From assembly GCF_001613545.1 (NCBI RefSeq), contig NZ_BDCO01000002.1, positions 2,976,001-3,040,000 on the forward strand: a stretch of 64,000 nt of DNA, given 5' to 3'. The stretch's first letter is position 1; every line of letters begins with the position of its first letter. Both the position numbers and the translations under genes were made by a program. Source of the DNA: Terrimicrobium sacchariphilum. Lineage in GTDB: Bacteria > Verrucomicrobiota > Verrucomicrobiia > Chthoniobacterales > Terrimicrobiaceae. The notes under the pieces were generated by a model, which saw nothing but the letters and a program-made list of their open reading frames with translations, made no database searches and was not told where the DNA came from. Below are positions 15,861-24,295 of this stretch, piece after piece.

Positions 15861-16163
15861 CTAATGCGCCGGAACGGCCAGGAGGCGAAAATGAATATGC
15901 GCTTTTCCGCCTTCCTCACACCACTGGGCGCCCTGGATTTCCCATCGTCGCCGTGACGGAAGAAAGATAAACTCGGCATGCGGCACGCCTTCCCGCCGCA
16001 TTTCACCCTCCGGCCAGAAGACTCCCCTCGCCCGCTCGGGTTCCAGCACGACCTGCCCCGTGCCAACGACATCGGCATTCCGCCCGCCCATGGCTGCATG
16101 GGTCAGGCGTGACCGGAGGTTCCCGGGCAGTTTCTCCGGGCTGTGGTAATCATCGGCGTTCAT
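15861..16163 (-). CDS. Small conserved-looking protein of unknown function
   Basis: 100 residues from ATG 16163 (MNADDYHSPEKLPGNLRSRL); a TTG at 16181 is in frame too. No signal peptide or membrane helix. It has a compact soluble composition: a basic N-terminal third (LRSRLTHAAMGGRNADVVG), then EPERARGVFWPEGEMRREGVP and a strand-like end (KAHIHFRLLAVPAH). I do not recognise the family. It lies on the same strand as lysC, 92 bp further downstream, after the strong hairpin at 16204-16233, so it may be read from lysC read-through or its own promoter. Confidence 0.55.
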   Translation of the reverse strand: MNADDYHSPEKLPGNLRSRLTHAAMGGRNADVVGTGQVVLEPERARGVFWPEGEMRREGVPHAEFIFLPSRRRWEIQGAQWCEEGGKAHIHFRLLAVPAH

Positions 16164-16187
16164 TCCGAAACGATACGCCAACTCACC

Positions 16188-16233
16188 CGCCCCGCAAATA
16201 ACGCGGGGCGTATCAGTCGCCTGATACGCCCCG
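16188..16233 (-). terminator. Two overlapping hairpins after lysC (terminator or attenuator)
   Basis: A perfect 13-bp inverted repeat CGGGGCGTATCAG / CTGATACGCCCCG (16204-16216 and 16221-16233) has a 4-nt loop. Its distal arm can alternatively pair with CGCCCCGC at 16188-16195 (8 bp, 7-nt loop). The structure begins 22 bp after the lysC stop. On the minus strand there is no long T-run directly behind it, so it may act as a stability element or a mutually exclusive hairpin switch as well as a terminator. Confidence 0.6.
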
Positions 16234-16255
16234 GTTAGTATCTGAAAAAAAAGAC

Positions 16256-17473
16256 TCAGGCTTGCGCCAAGCCGAAGGCTTCGTGGGCCAGGTTGGCGGC
16301 CTCCACGATCTTGGCCTCGTCGAGGATGACGGCGATCTTGATCTCCGAGGTGGAGATCATTTCGATATTGACTCCGCCCTTGGCGAGGGCCTCGAAGAGA
16401 CGCGCGGCCACGCCGGAGTGCGAGCGCATGCCGATACCGACCACGCTCAGCTTGGCAATGCCTTCCTGCTTCAGGACGTCGCTGGCGCCGATCTCTTTGA
16501 CGATCGGGTTGAGCAGCGTGCCCAGCTTCTCGAGTTCATCACGGTTCGTGGTGAAGGAAATATCCGTGGTGCCTGCGGCGGAGACGTTCTGCACGATCAC
16601 GTCGACAATCACATGCGCGTCGGCCAGAGCGGTAAAGATGCGGGAGGCCGCGCCGGGACGGTCCGGTACGTTGGTGATGGTGACCTTGGCCTGGTTGCGT
16701 TCCACGGAGACGCCGCGAACGACGACGTTTTCCAGTCCGGGAGTTTCTTCTTTCACGATGGTTCCTCTGTTGGTGTTAAAGCTGCTGCGTACTTCGAAGG
16801 GGACTTTGAATTTCTTGGCGAATTCCACGGATCGGGACTGCATGACCTTGGAGCCGGAGCTGGCCATTTCCAGGAGTTCGTCGTAGGCGATCACGTCGAT
16901 CTTGCGGGCGTTGGGTACGATGCGAGGATCGCAGGTGTAGATGCCGTCGACATCGGTGTAGATCTCGCAGTTGTTGGCCTTGAGCGCGGCCGCGATCGCG
17001 ATGGCCGTGAGGTCGCTGCCGCCACGGCCGAGGGTCGTGATGGAGCCCTGCACCGTCTGGCCCTGAAACCCGGCCACGATGCAGATATAACCCTCCGAGA
17101 GGTATTTGCGGATCTGGCGGGGCGAGATGTTGGCGATCTTGGCCTTCGTGTGAATACCGTCGGTCATGATGCCCGCCTGGGCGCCCGTGAGCGAAACCGC
17201 CTTGCCGCCGAGGGCATTGATGGCCATGGCCGTGAGCGCGATCGTCGTCTGCTCGCCGGTGGCGAGGAGCACGTCCATCTCGCGCTCGGTCGGTTTATTG
17301 GAAACGTCACGCGCCAGTTTGATGAGGCTATCGGTCACGCCGGACATGGCGGAGACAACGGTCACGACCGAATTCCCGGCCTGCTGGGTGGCAAGCACCC
17401 GCCGGGCGACATTCAGGATCCTCTCGGGGGTACCGACGGAGGTTCCTCCATATTTTTGGACGACTAGGGGCAT
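16256..17473 (-). CDS. lysC: Aspartate kinase
   Basis: 405 residues. Phosphorylates aspartate, the first step to lysine, threonine and methionine. The kinase domain opens with VQKYGGTSVGTPERI and has TTLGRGGSDLTAIAIAAAL (ATP/aspartate site) and IYTDVDGIYTCDPRIV. Two ACT domains follow (about 265-330 and 345-400), including VTITNVPDRPGAASRIF, SFTTNRDELEKL and KLSVVGIGMRSHSGVAARLF, so feedback inhibition by lysine and/or threonine is expected. It ends the hom-thrC-lysC operon, 9 bp behind thrC. The length is that of a monofunctional enzyme without a separate beta subunit start being obvious. Confidence 0.96.
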   Translation of the reverse strand: MPLVVQKYGGTSVGTPERILNVARRVLATQQAGNSVVTVVSAMSGVTDSLIKLARDVSNKPTEREMDVLLATGEQTTIALTAMAINALGGKAVSLTGAQAGIMTDGIHTKAKIANISPRQIRKYLSEGYICIVAGFQGQTVQGSITTLGRGGSDLTAIAIAAALKANNCEIYTDVDGIYTCDPRIVPNARKIDVIAYDELLEMASSGSKVMQSRSVEFAKKFKVPFEVRSSFNTNRGTIVKEETPGLENVVVRGVSVERNQAKVTITNVPDRPGAASRIFTALADAHVIVDVIVQNVSAAGTTDISFTTNRDELEKLGTLLNPIVKEIGASDVLKQEGIAKLSVVGIGMRSHSGVAARLFEALAKGGVNIEMISTSEIKIAVILDEAKIVEAANLAHEAFGLAQA

Positions 17474-17482
17474 GGCAAAAAA

Positions 17483-18550
17483 TCAGGATTGCTCGAGGAC
17501 GCTGCGAACGGTGTCGAGGTCGGCCTCGGCTTCGATCGGATGGTAATCACCCGTGGTCATGGCTGTATCCGGGTCTTTCAATCCATGGCCAGTGACGGTG
17601 AGCACGATCGACGATGCGTTGAGCGAAGCTCCGCTTTCAAGGAGCTTGAAAAGACCGGCGACCGAGGCGGCGCTGGCGGGTTCGACGAAGATGCCTTCGT
17701 TCTTCGCCAGCCAGCTCTGGGCGGCGAGGATTTCCTCGTCGGTGGCGATGTTGATGCTGCCGCCGCTTTGCGTGACGGCATTGCTCGCGCCTTCCCAGCT
17801 CGCGGGGTTGCCGATGCGAATGGCGGTAGCCACCGTATTCGGCTGGTCGACGACCTTGTTATAGAAAATGGGAGCTGATCCGGCAGCCTGGAAGCCCACC
17901 ATGCGCGGCAGGCGAGTCGAGCGCTCGGCCTCGGCAAATTCCCGATACCCCTTCCAGTAGGCCGTGATATTGCCCGCGTTGCCGACCGGCAGGATGTGCA
18001 TGTCGGGAGCGTCGCCGAGTTCCTCGATGATCTCAAAGGAGCCGGTCTTTTGCCCCTCGATGCGGTGCGGGTTGATCGAGTTGACGATGGCGATGCCGTT
18101 CACGCCGCCGAGTTCGCGCACGAGGCGGAGAGCGTCGTCAAAGTTGCCTTTGATCGCGATGACCTTGGCTCCGTAAAGGTAGGCCTGCACGAGCTTGCCG
18201 GAGGCGATCTTGCCCGCCGGGAGGATCACTGCGCACTGGATGCCCGCACGAGCGGCATACGCAGCGGCGGCGGCAGACGTGTTGCCCGTGGAGGCGCAGA
18301 TCACGGTCTGAGCGCCTTCCTCGACCGCCTTGGAAATGGCGACGGTCATGCCTCGATCCTTGAAGGAACCGGTGGGATTGAGTCCCTCGTACTTGATGTA
18401 AACCTCGGCGCCGGCCTTTTCGCTCAGGCGCGGCGAATGAATAAGCGGGGTCGATCCTTCGTTCAGCGAAATCACCGGGGTGGCATCGCTGACGGGCAGG
18501 TATTCACGGTAGCGGCTGATGACGCCGCGGTCATGGAGAGGAGCTGGCAT
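17483..18550 (-). CDS. thrC: Threonine synthase
   Basis: 355 residues, the short (Bacillus-type) class of threonine synthase. PLP-dependent conversion of O-phosphohomoserine to threonine. The Schiff-base lysine is K64 in [11 protein letters not shown]; the phosphate-binding loop is SVGNAGN-like ([15 protein letters not shown]), and [19 protein letters not shown] binds the substrate carboxylate. The ATG directly follows the hom stop codon, and lysC follows 9 bp downstream, so the three genes are one operon for the aspartate-to-threonine branch. Confidence 0.95.
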   Translation of the reverse strand: MPAPLHDRGVISRYREYLPVSDATPVISLNEGSTPLIHSPRLSEKAGAEVYIKYEGLNPTGSFKDRGMTVAISKAVEEGAQTVICASTGNTSAAAAAYAARAGIQCAVILPAGKIASGKLVQAYLYGAKVIAIKGNFDDALRLVRELGGVNGIAIVNSINPHRIEGQKTGSFEIIEELGDAPDMHILPVGNAGNITAYWKGYREFAEAERSTRLPRMVGFQAAGSAPIFYNKVVDQPNTVATAIRIGNPASWEGASNAVTQSGGSINIATDEEILAAQSWLAKNEGIFVEPASAASVAGLFKLLESGASLNASSIVLTVTGHGLKDPDTAMTTGDYHPIEAEADLDTVRSVLEQS

Positions 18551-19846
18551 TTAGGAGAAGGATTCGACGTGCAGGAGTACGGGTTGGTCACGGACGCAGT
18601 CCAATCCCGCGATACGCTCGACGGCCTTGCGCATCGCTCCATAGGAAGCGTCGTGAATCATCAACACCAGCGGCACGGAGTCGCCCTCCTGGCCTTCGGG
18701 TTGAATGACGGAGAGAATGCCGATACCCGCCTCGCCCAGCGCTCCGGCGATGGCGGCGAGCACGCCCGGCCGGTCGTTGACCGCGAGACGCAGATAGTAT
18801 CGGGAAATGGATTCGTCGACCGGCTGGCACTTGCCATACAGGTCGTGCGAGGTGAAACCGTAGCAGAAACGCGGGCTCTCGATCGCAGCAGCCGCCTCGG
18901 CGAGATCCGAAATGACGGAGCTGGAGGTGGGGTCCTGGCCCGCGCCGCGTCCGTAGAAAAGAGAGTCCCCCGCGATGTCGCCCTTCACCGCCACGGCGTT
19001 GAACACGCCATTGACCGAGGCCAGCACATGGCTCTTCGGGATGAGCGTCGGGCAGACGCGCACCTCGATGGCGTTTTCCGGCCCGGCCTGGATGGTCGCG
19101 AGCAGCTTGAGGCGGTAGCCGAGTTCATCGGCAAAGCGAATATCCGCCGCCGTCACCTGATCGATACCGGAAACAAAAATCTGGTCGGGATCGAGCCAGA
19201 ACCCATAGGCGAGCGAGGCGAGGATGAGCGCCTTGTGCGCGGCGTCCCAGCCGTTGATATCGAGCGTCGGGTCCGCCTCGGCATAGCCGAGCTGTTTGGC
19301 TTCCTCCAGAGCGGGGGCAAAATCCATCCCCGTGTCCGTCATGCGGGTGAGGATGTAATTGCTCGTGCCGTTCAGGATGCCGTGAATGCTGAGGAAGCGA
19401 TTCCCCACATACGATTCGCGGACGACCTTGATGATCGGGATACCGCCCGCCACCGCCGCCTCGTAAAAGACCGGCACGCGATGCTCACGTGCGAGGTGAA
19501 AAATCTCCTGCCCATGCTCGGCGAGCAGAGCCTTGTTGCCGGTAACAACGATCTTTCCGGCGCGAATCGCCTTGCGAACGAACTCCAGCGGAATCTCGAT
19601 ACCGCCCATCAGCTCGACCACGATGCGAATCGACGGGTCGCTCAGCAGTTCATCGAGGTTGGTCGTAAACAACGCCTCCGGCGCCTCCACGGAACGCGGC
19701 TTGGAAAGATCGCGCACGGCGACCTTTCGCACCTCGAACCGGGCGCCCATGCGTTGCGAAATCAAATCGCCGTTGGTCGCGAGGTTCTTGTAAACCCCGG
19801 CGCCAACTGTCCCAAATCCCGCCAAACCAATTCCAATAGGCTCCAT
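18551..19846 (-). CDS. hom: Homoserine dehydrogenase
   Basis: 431 residues. Reduces aspartate semialdehyde to homoserine with NAD(P)H. The Rossmann opening is IGLAGFGTVGAGVYKNL. The catalytic region includes the YEAAVAGGIPIIKVVRE block and the conserved NGTSNYILTRM, followed by EADPTLDINGWDAAHKALILA with the catalytic Asp/Lys. A C-terminal ACT domain (LRLAVNDRPGVLAAIAGALG) suggests threonine feedback control. thrC begins immediately after its stop codon. First gene of hom-thrC-lysC; the 77 bp upstream to the next gene on the same strand are too short to hold a classic leader-peptide attenuator that I could recognise. Confidence 0.96.
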   Translation of the reverse strand: MEPIGIGLAGFGTVGAGVYKNLATNGDLISQRMGARFEVRKVAVRDLSKPRSVEAPEALFTTNLDELLSDPSIRIVVELMGGIEIPLEFVRKAIRAGKIVVTGNKALLAEHGQEIFHLAREHRVPVFYEAAVAGGIPIIKVVRESYVGNRFLSIHGILNGTSNYILTRMTDTGMDFAPALEEAKQLGYAEADPTLDINGWDAAHKALILASLAYGFWLDPDQIFVSGIDQVTAADIRFADELGYRLKLLATIQAGPENAIEVRVCPTLIPKSHVLASVNGVFNAVAVKGDIAGDSLFYGRGAGQDPTSSSVISDLAEAAAAIESPRFCYGFTSHDLYGKCQPVDESISRYYLRLAVNDRPGVLAAIAGALGEAGIGILSVIQPEGQEGDSVPLVLMIHDASYGAMRKAVERIAGLDCVRDQPVLLHVESFS

Positions 19847-19923
19847 CGTACGAAAAGCCAGCCAGTATTGGCAGACTCGCGGAATTTGCCAAAACCAAAT
19901 TTTTCCCGCGGCCCGGCAGCCTT

Positions 19924-20586
19924 CTAGAATCCGGGGTTCGGCGGGCCTCCGACCGGCGCGTAAACTGCGGAATTCGCTCCCGGAACAGGACGCTGAACGA
20001 CCGTGCCCGACCTGTCATAGCTGCGCACAGGAGTGGCATCGACAAACGTGACAACACCCACGCCGCCCTTATCATCGGCCAGCGCAATATACTGAACCAG
20101 ACGATCTTGCTTCGGGAAGTCCCACTCGCCGTTAAACTTTGCATATTTGGGCTGGAGGTCGCCCATCTCGGTCTGGAGCGGCACATTCGGCCCCGTCTGG
20201 TTCGGAGGACCGAACTTCTTGATCAGGTAATCCCGCAAGCCATCCCACCCGCCCGCCGTAGTGAGGCTGTTCACTCCGGGGCCCTTGAAATACCGCAACT
20301 CCAGCTTCACCAGCTTGCCATCGACGAAATAAGCAATCGCCCGGGTGATGTACGGATTGGGATTCTCGATCTCGTAAACATTCCGCCCCGGTCGGCCAAA
20401 AGGCATCTTTTGCGCCTGGGGAAACAGCTTCTTAATCGTCTTCTCGTTCTCGCCAATCTTCAGACCGTTCAGGTTGACCTCACGGACGAATTGCTCTCCC
20501 GCCTTGTGAGACCCGGGCTGCACGGTCTCGCATCCCGTCATGACAAGGCACAGGGCGAGGATCGAAAGCGCGGTGAAATGCTTCAT
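19924..20586 (-). CDS. Predicted lipoprotein of unknown function
   Basis: 220 residues. Lipobox LVMTGC with lipidated C19 after a short hydrophobic signal. The mature part reads as a single globular domain: a LNGLKIGENEKTIKKLFPQA motif (reminiscent of the GxxxxxV/I...LG start of BamE/SmpA-like domains), a strand-rich centre with FVDGKLVKLELRYF, and an unstructured Pro/Gly-rich tail. The BamE-like resemblance is only by eye. It sits between queH (47 bp upstream) and hom (77 bp downstream) on the same strand. Confidence 0.7.
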   Translation of the reverse strand: MKHFTALSILALCLVMTGCETVQPGSHKAGEQFVREVNLNGLKIGENEKTIKKLFPQAQKMPFGRPGRNVYEIENPNPYITRAIAYFVDGKLVKLELRYFKGPGVNSLTTAGGWDGLRDYLIKKFGPPNQTGPNVPLQTEMGDLQPKYAKFNGEWDFPKQDRLVQYIALADDKGGVGVVTFVDATPVRSYDRSGTVVQRPVPGANSAVYAPVGGPPNPGF

Positions 20587-20633
20587 GCGGCGGAGGCCTT
20601 AACAAATCGCTTGCCCGAGGGCAATGCTGCCCT

Positions 20634-21326
20634 TCAGGCGGCGGGCTGGCTGTCCACCTCGGGCCCGTAATACTTTTCCCCGATAACGATCTTGGGCCGC
20701 CCCTGGGCGACGCGCCATTTGTTGGAATCCCGGAGCGAGTAGATGCACCCGCAGTATTCCTGCATGTAAAACCGCTCCTCTTTGGAAATCTCGAGCATTC
20801 GCTGCGAACCGCCCTGCTTGCGCCAGTTGTAGGTCCAGTAGGTCAGACCGGGGTACTTTGCCGCCGCGCGCTCCCCGCATTCATTGATCTGCTCCATGCT
20901 CTTCCATCGGGAAATGCCGAGACAGCTTGTGATGACGGAGAAGCCATTCTCATGGGCGTAAAGCGCCGTGCGTTCAAACCGCATATCGAAACACATCGTA
21001 CACCGTGCGCCCTTTTCCGGTTCCCACTCCATGCCCTTGGCCCGCACAAACCAATCATCCACATCGTAATCGGCGTCGATGAAGGGAATGCCGTTCTTCT
21101 CGGCGAAGCGGATATTCTCCTCCTTGCGCAGGTCGTACTCCTCGCGGGGATGGATGTTTGGGTTGTAGAAATAGATCGTATAGTCGATGCCCGAGGCCTT
21201 GATCGCCTCCATCACCTCGCCCGAGCACGGGGCGCAACACGAATGCAGGAGCACCTTGTCGGCATCCCCTGGAGGGCGGAGTTGCGGGCGGGTGAAATTG
21301 CTGCGGTCGAGAGGGTTCTGGCTCAT
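20634..21326 (-). CDS. queH: Epoxyqueuosine reductase QueH
   Basis: 230 residues. QueH (formerly DUF208) carries out the last step of queuosine synthesis in tRNA, reducing epoxyqueuosine to queuosine, and replaces the cobalamin-dependent QueG in many bacteria. The diagnostic Cys clusters are visible: [14 protein letters not shown] near the N-terminus, [14 protein letters not shown], and [12 protein letters not shown]. The remaining family blocks [18 protein letters not shown] and [15 protein letters not shown] are also present. No other queuosine genes are close. Two lipoprotein genes flank it on the same strand at 11 and 47 bp. Confidence 0.93.
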   Translation of the reverse strand: MSQNPLDRSNFTRPQLRPPGDADKVLLHSCCAPCSGEVMEAIKASGIDYTIYFYNPNIHPREEYDLRKEENIRFAEKNGIPFIDADYDVDDWFVRAKGMEWEPEKGARCTMCFDMRFERTALYAHENGFSVITSCLGISRWKSMEQINECGERAAAKYPGLTYWTYNWRKQGGSQRMLEISKEERFYMQEYCGCIYSLRDSNKWRVAQGRPKIVIGEKYYGPEVDSQPAA

Positions 21327-21337
21327 GGGACTGGGGT

Positions 21338-21832
21338 CTATTTCTTCAATACGATCATCTCTGCGTCAATCGCGGTGATCGTATTCGTATAGGGCTGGAC
21401 GTAGCCCGGTTGGTAAACGGGAACAAAATTCGTGTACGTGTAGGACTTCCCGTTCTTGCAGTACGTACCCGTCACCGGGACGTAATCAAACTGTGGCGGC
21501 ACCTGAAAATACGCCGTCTGCGTGTTGCTGCTGACATCCTTCAAGACGACCGCATCCGCGCCATGGATCTGGGCATTGTAGATCATGCTTTTGCGCATGA
21601 AGTTCCACCCATTGTAGCTCTGAAAAGCCAGCCGACCTATAGTGGTGTAGCCGTCCCTCGGCGGCTTGCCGATGATCGGGATAAAGGCATCCGGTGGCTT
21701 GGGCGGATACGCCTTCATCGTATACGGGATGTAAAACTGCTCGGTGGACTTCACCGAGGCACACCCCGAGAGGAAGCCGATCGCAATTAGAGCGAGGGCC
21801 ATCCAGAACCCGGTTGAAAAGCGGGCTGCCAT
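21338..21832 (-). CDS. Small predicted lipoprotein
   Basis: 164 residues starting at [20 protein letters not shown]. The lipobox is FLSGC with C24 as the lipid attachment site. The mature chain has [20 protein letters not shown], then [20 protein letters not shown] and [12 protein letters not shown]; this GRL...ADAVV pattern recalls small surface lipoproteins with a heavy-metal-binding-like or YbjQ-like fold, which I cannot confirm. The frame continues upstream without a better start. It is divergent from the 118-residue secreted protein with only 30 bp between start codons, and queH follows 11 bp downstream. Confidence 0.75.
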   Translation of the reverse strand: MAARFSTGFWMALALIAIGFLSGCASVKSTEQFYIPYTMKAYPPKPPDAFIPIIGKPPRDGYTTIGRLAFQSYNGWNFMRKSMIYNAQIHGADAVVLKDVSSNTQTAYFQVPPQFDYVPVTGTYCKNGKSYTYTNFVPVYQPGYVQPYTNTITAIDAEMIVLKK

Positions 21833-21862
21833 GGTGTTTACTATACTCGTCTGGAGACACCT

Positions 21863-22219
21863 ATGAAAACGAAATCGGCGATCGTGGGATTTCTGGCTCT
21901 CGCCGCTGCTACGACCGCTTTTGCAGGCGGCCCACAGTTCGCTATTTCCATCAATACGGGGCCAGTTTGCCGCCCGGCTCCGATTTGCGCTCCGGCGCCT
22001 GTCGTCTGCCGCCCGATCAGCACCTATTACGGATGTCCCTCCCCCGCTTTTTACGCCTGGGGGCCATCTGTCGTCGTGGTTTCCCAACCCGGCACCACAG
22101 GATTTTCCACCGTCCCGAGCTACGCTCCAGTGGCTGCGCCTGTCTATCGCGTGCCACCGCCCGTGATCCAAACCCAGCCGATCACGGTCTATCCCTCGAC
22201 CTTCGGGTGGCGAAAATAA
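21863..22219 (+). CDS. Small secreted Cys/Pro-rich protein
   Basis: 118 residues. Signal peptide MKTKSAIVGFLALAAATTAFA, then a short mature chain with four Cys in a Pro-rich setting (VCRPAPICAPAPVVCRPIST, YYGCPSPAF) and many VPPP/APVAAPV segments. No domain recognised; a small cell-surface or disulfide-linked protein is possible. A GGAG ribosome site lies 6 nt before the ATG. It is followed by a strong intrinsic terminator and is therefore monocistronic. Confidence 0.7.
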   Translation: MKTKSAIVGFLALAAATTAFAGGPQFAISINTGPVCRPAPICAPAPVVCRPISTYYGCPSPAFYAWGPSVVVVSQPGTTGFSTVPSYAPVAAPVYRVPPPVIQTQPITVYPSTFGWRK

Positions 22220-22234
22220 CTTCCCCCGAGTAGA

Positions 22235-22274
22235 AGCGGTCTCGTCGGTACGTTCGACGGGGCCGCTCTTTTTT
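22235..22274 (+). terminator. Strong intrinsic terminator
   Basis: A 13-bp stem (22235-22247 with 22255-22267, two G-U pairs) and 7-nt loop, followed by CTTTTTT (22268-22274). It terminates the 118-residue secreted-protein gene about 15 bp after its stop and insulates the tRNA gene. Confidence 0.85.
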
Positions 22275-22360
22275 GCCGTCTAGACGCAACAACGCGTTGA
22301 CAATCGGCGACAAACACAGGATTCTCTCCCACCCATCGCCTCACGGCGCTGGTTCGCAAT

Positions 22361-22436
22361 GGTGGCCGTAGCTCAATGGTAGAGCTCCAGATTGTGGTTC
22401 TGGCTGTTGCGGGTTCGAGTCCCGTCGGTCACCCCA
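22361..22436 (+). tRNA. tRNA-His (GTG anticodon)
   Basis: Complete cloverleaf. Acceptor stem GTGGCCG / CGGTCAC with the His-specific extra G-1 encoded at 22361 opposite C73. The D arm is GCTC...GAGC, and the anticodon stem is CCAGA / TCTGG with loop TTGTGGT, giving anticodon GTG at 22394-22396. The T arm is GCGGG TTCGAGT CCCGT. The CCA end is encoded (22434-22436). Confidence 0.97.
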
Positions 22437-22764
22437 CCTTAATCTCCTAAAGATCAGTGATTCATGGAGAATTTTCAAAAGGTTGTCGAAACGATAGGAA
22501 TGGCTAGAAAACGACCGGAAAAGCTTTAAAAGCATCCCAAAAAAGTCCCACTAAAAAGCCCTATTCTCCCCGAGACGGCAAACTCCAGCAGAATAGGAAT
22601 CAGCTCACGAGTGCCTCAATTCCATGCCCGAAGAGTTCGAGGCGTTGAAAACCAAGATAGAGACAGGAGACCAGCAGAGCCGTCTTGCTCTGCAAGAAGA
22701 AATCTGTCCGTGCGTGGAGAAAACCATCCAAGGCAAGCCGGTGAAGATCTTGGGTTAGGCATCA
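22437..22764. other. Low-coding interval downstream of tRNA-His, possible integration scar
   Basis: 328 bp between the tRNA 3' end and the parvulin gene. The first 170 bp are AT-richer than the surroundings and contain A-runs and repeated AAAAGC/AAAAAG tracts; I see no gene there. The second part holds one tiny ORF (22624-22758). DNA of this kind directly after a tRNA 3' end is a frequent leftover of integrase-mediated insertion, but no integrase or second copy of the tRNA end is visible in the window. Confidence 0.4.
22624..22758 (+). pseudogene. 44-codon ORF, possible remnant of a mobile-element gene
   Basis: MPEEFEALKTKIETGDQQSR begins a 44-residue frame ending in KPVKILG. The composition (charged amphipathic helix, then a CPCVEK segment) looks like real protein rather than random sequence, but there is no clear ribosome site and no domain is recognised. 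It could be the C-terminal piece of a lost recombinase or an expressed small protein. Confidence that it is coding is low. Confidence 0.3.
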
Positions 22765-23640
22765 CTATTTACCGGTCTCTCTCGATATCAGTGTGTCCAG
22801 AGCGAGTTCGTTGAGGGAGACGGGGTTCTTTTGCTGGAGTTGGGCGAGGTAGGCTTCGCGGTTGGATTTGGCGCGTTCGGTGCGGAGGACTTCGATGAGG
22901 CGGGGTTTGACTTCGTCCAGGGTGGCAGTGCGGGGTTCGCGGACGTCGAGGACTTTTATGATGTGCCAGCCGTCGGGGAGGCGGATGGCCTCGGTGACGG
23001 CGCCCTTGCTGGCATTGGCGAGGCGGTCGCGGAGCTCGGGCTGGACGGCGGCGGCGGTGAGCCAGCCGATTTCCCCTCCGCGCGCGGCGCTTTGGGCTTC
23101 CTGGCTCTTGTCCTTGGCGATGGCGGCGAAGTCGGCATTGGCGGCCTTGAGCGCCTTGGTTACGGCGTCAAGGTTGGCTTGACCGTTGGCGTCATCGGCT
23201 CCGATGAAGATCTGGGCGAGCTGGTATTGTTTGGGGAGCTGGAGCTGATCCTTGCGGGCGTCGTAGGCGGCCTTGATCTCGGTTTCGCCGGGGTAGTTGT
23301 CGGGCACCTTGGCGACGGTGACGAGGTAGTCCTCGGCGATGGCGTTTTTGCGCAAACGCTCAAGCTGCTCGACGACCTCGGGGCGCTTGTCCCAGTTGGC
23401 CGAGAGGGCTTCCTTGAGCAGCACCTGCTGAAGGATCAACGAACGCACGACCTGGTTGAGGAGGGCGGGGTTCCTGGTCAGGGCGGCGCGGTCATCGGCG
23501 GAAAGGGACGCGAGGTAGGGTGCGAGGTCTTTGGCCTTGAGCTCGGTGTCGCCGACCTTGGCGATGATGGTGGTGGCGTCCTGCGCGCGCGCGGTCAACG
23601 CGGCGGCGAGGAGGAGGATGCTAATGGTTACTGCTTTCAT
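22765..23640 (-). CDS. Periplasmic parvulin-type peptidyl-prolyl cis-trans isomerase (PpiC/SurA-like)
   Basis: 291 residues with signal peptide MKAVTISILLLAAALTARAQ. The N-terminal half is a SurA_N-like helical chaperone domain (LSADDRAALTRNPALLNQVV ... LILQQVLLKEALSANWDKRP). The rotamase domain follows: YQLAQIFIGADD, ARGGEIGWLTAAAVQPEL and GAVTEAIRLPDGWHIIKVLD, the standard parvulin signature. Proteins of this layout escort outer-membrane beta-barrels through the periplasm. Its position as last gene of the TpsB/Ton/porin cluster, overlapping the coiled-coil gene by 20 bp, suggests it helps fold the barrels or the secreted substrate of that cluster. Confidence 0.9.
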   Translation of the reverse strand: MKAVTISILLLAAALTARAQDATTIIAKVGDTELKAKDLAPYLASLSADDRAALTRNPALLNQVVRSLILQQVLLKEALSANWDKRPEVVEQLERLRKNAIAEDYLVTVAKVPDNYPGETEIKAAYDARKDQLQLPKQYQLAQIFIGADDANGQANLDAVTKALKAANADFAAIAKDKSQEAQSAARGGEIGWLTAAAVQPELRDRLANASKGAVTEAIRLPDGWHIIKVLDVREPRTATLDEVKPRLIEVLRTERAKSNREAYLAQLQQKNPVSLNELALDTLISRETGK

Positions 23641-24295
23641 GGCTGCTGGAAGTTGGGCTGGTGGTACTGCTGCTGGTACTGGAAATACGCTGGTCGACGA
23701 GCTTGTCCTGATAATCCTGCATGAGGGTCTGGAACTTCGCCCGCGTCATGCCGACAAACGGCTCGCGGGCGAGGATGGCCTCGCCAAGCCCGAACTTCTC
23801 GTAACGGTCGAGGATCTCGGTACCGACCTTGTACATCTGGACGTTCTTGATCTGCTGGTCGGCCACGATGCGGTCGAGCTTGATGATCTGCGCGGCGGCC
23901 TTGGCCCGCTCGGCCTCCTTCTTCTGGGCCAGCGCGGTGGCTTCGTTGTAACCGCGCTTCCACTGGTCGACGGTGGCGTTGAGCTTCTGGATGACGACGC
24001 CCTGCTCCTCCAGCCGGGTGTTGAGCTCGGCGATCGAATTGGTCGAGGCGTTCTTGTCCTCGATCATCTGCCTGGTCAGCTTGTCGTTTTGGGCGGTGAG
24101 TTCCTTCACCTTGGCGTCGCTGGCGATCTGGGCGGCCTGGGCGTTGGCGAGCTGACCTTGCACGTCGCGCATCTGGAGCATGGTGTTGCGCAGGGCTTCG
24201 CGGAGCTTGGCGACCACGGGGTCTCCCTCCTCCGCGCCCGCCGCATGGAGCAGCGCCGGGCTAAGCAACAACAGGACGGCTAATATCTTTTTCAT
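23621..24295 (-). CDS. Exported coiled-coil protein
   Basis: 224 residues from MKKILAVLLLLSPALLHAAG (signal peptide). Residues about 25-165 are a long heptad-rich helix (LREALRNTMLQMRDVQGQL, AKVKELTAQNDKLTRQMIED, LNTRLEEQGVVIQKLNATVD, AQKKEAERAKAAAQIIKLD), then a short globular part and a Ser/Thr-rich tail (SSTSSSTTSPTSSS). The coiled coil could trimerise and bridge the periplasm, like YbgF/CpoB N-termini or MotB-associated factors, but no family is recognised. Start and stop overlap its neighbours (1 nt with the porin, 20 bp with the parvulin), so it belongs to the same operon. Confidence 0.8.
   Translation of the reverse strand: MKKILAVLLLLSPALLHAAGAEEGDPVVAKLREALRNTMLQMRDVQGQLANAQAAQIASDAKVKELTAQNDKLTRQMIEDKNASTNSIAELNTRLEEQGVVIQKLNATVDQWKRGYNEATALAQKKEAERAKAAAQIIKLDRIVADQQIKNVQMYKVGTEILDRYEKFGLGEAILAREPFVGMTRAKFQTLMQDYQDKLVDQRISSTSSSTTSPTSSSHESSNH

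Noticed and set aside
17996-19927. 643-codon plus-strand frame opposite thrC and hom
   Set aside because: Antisense to two firmly identified genes of an operon.
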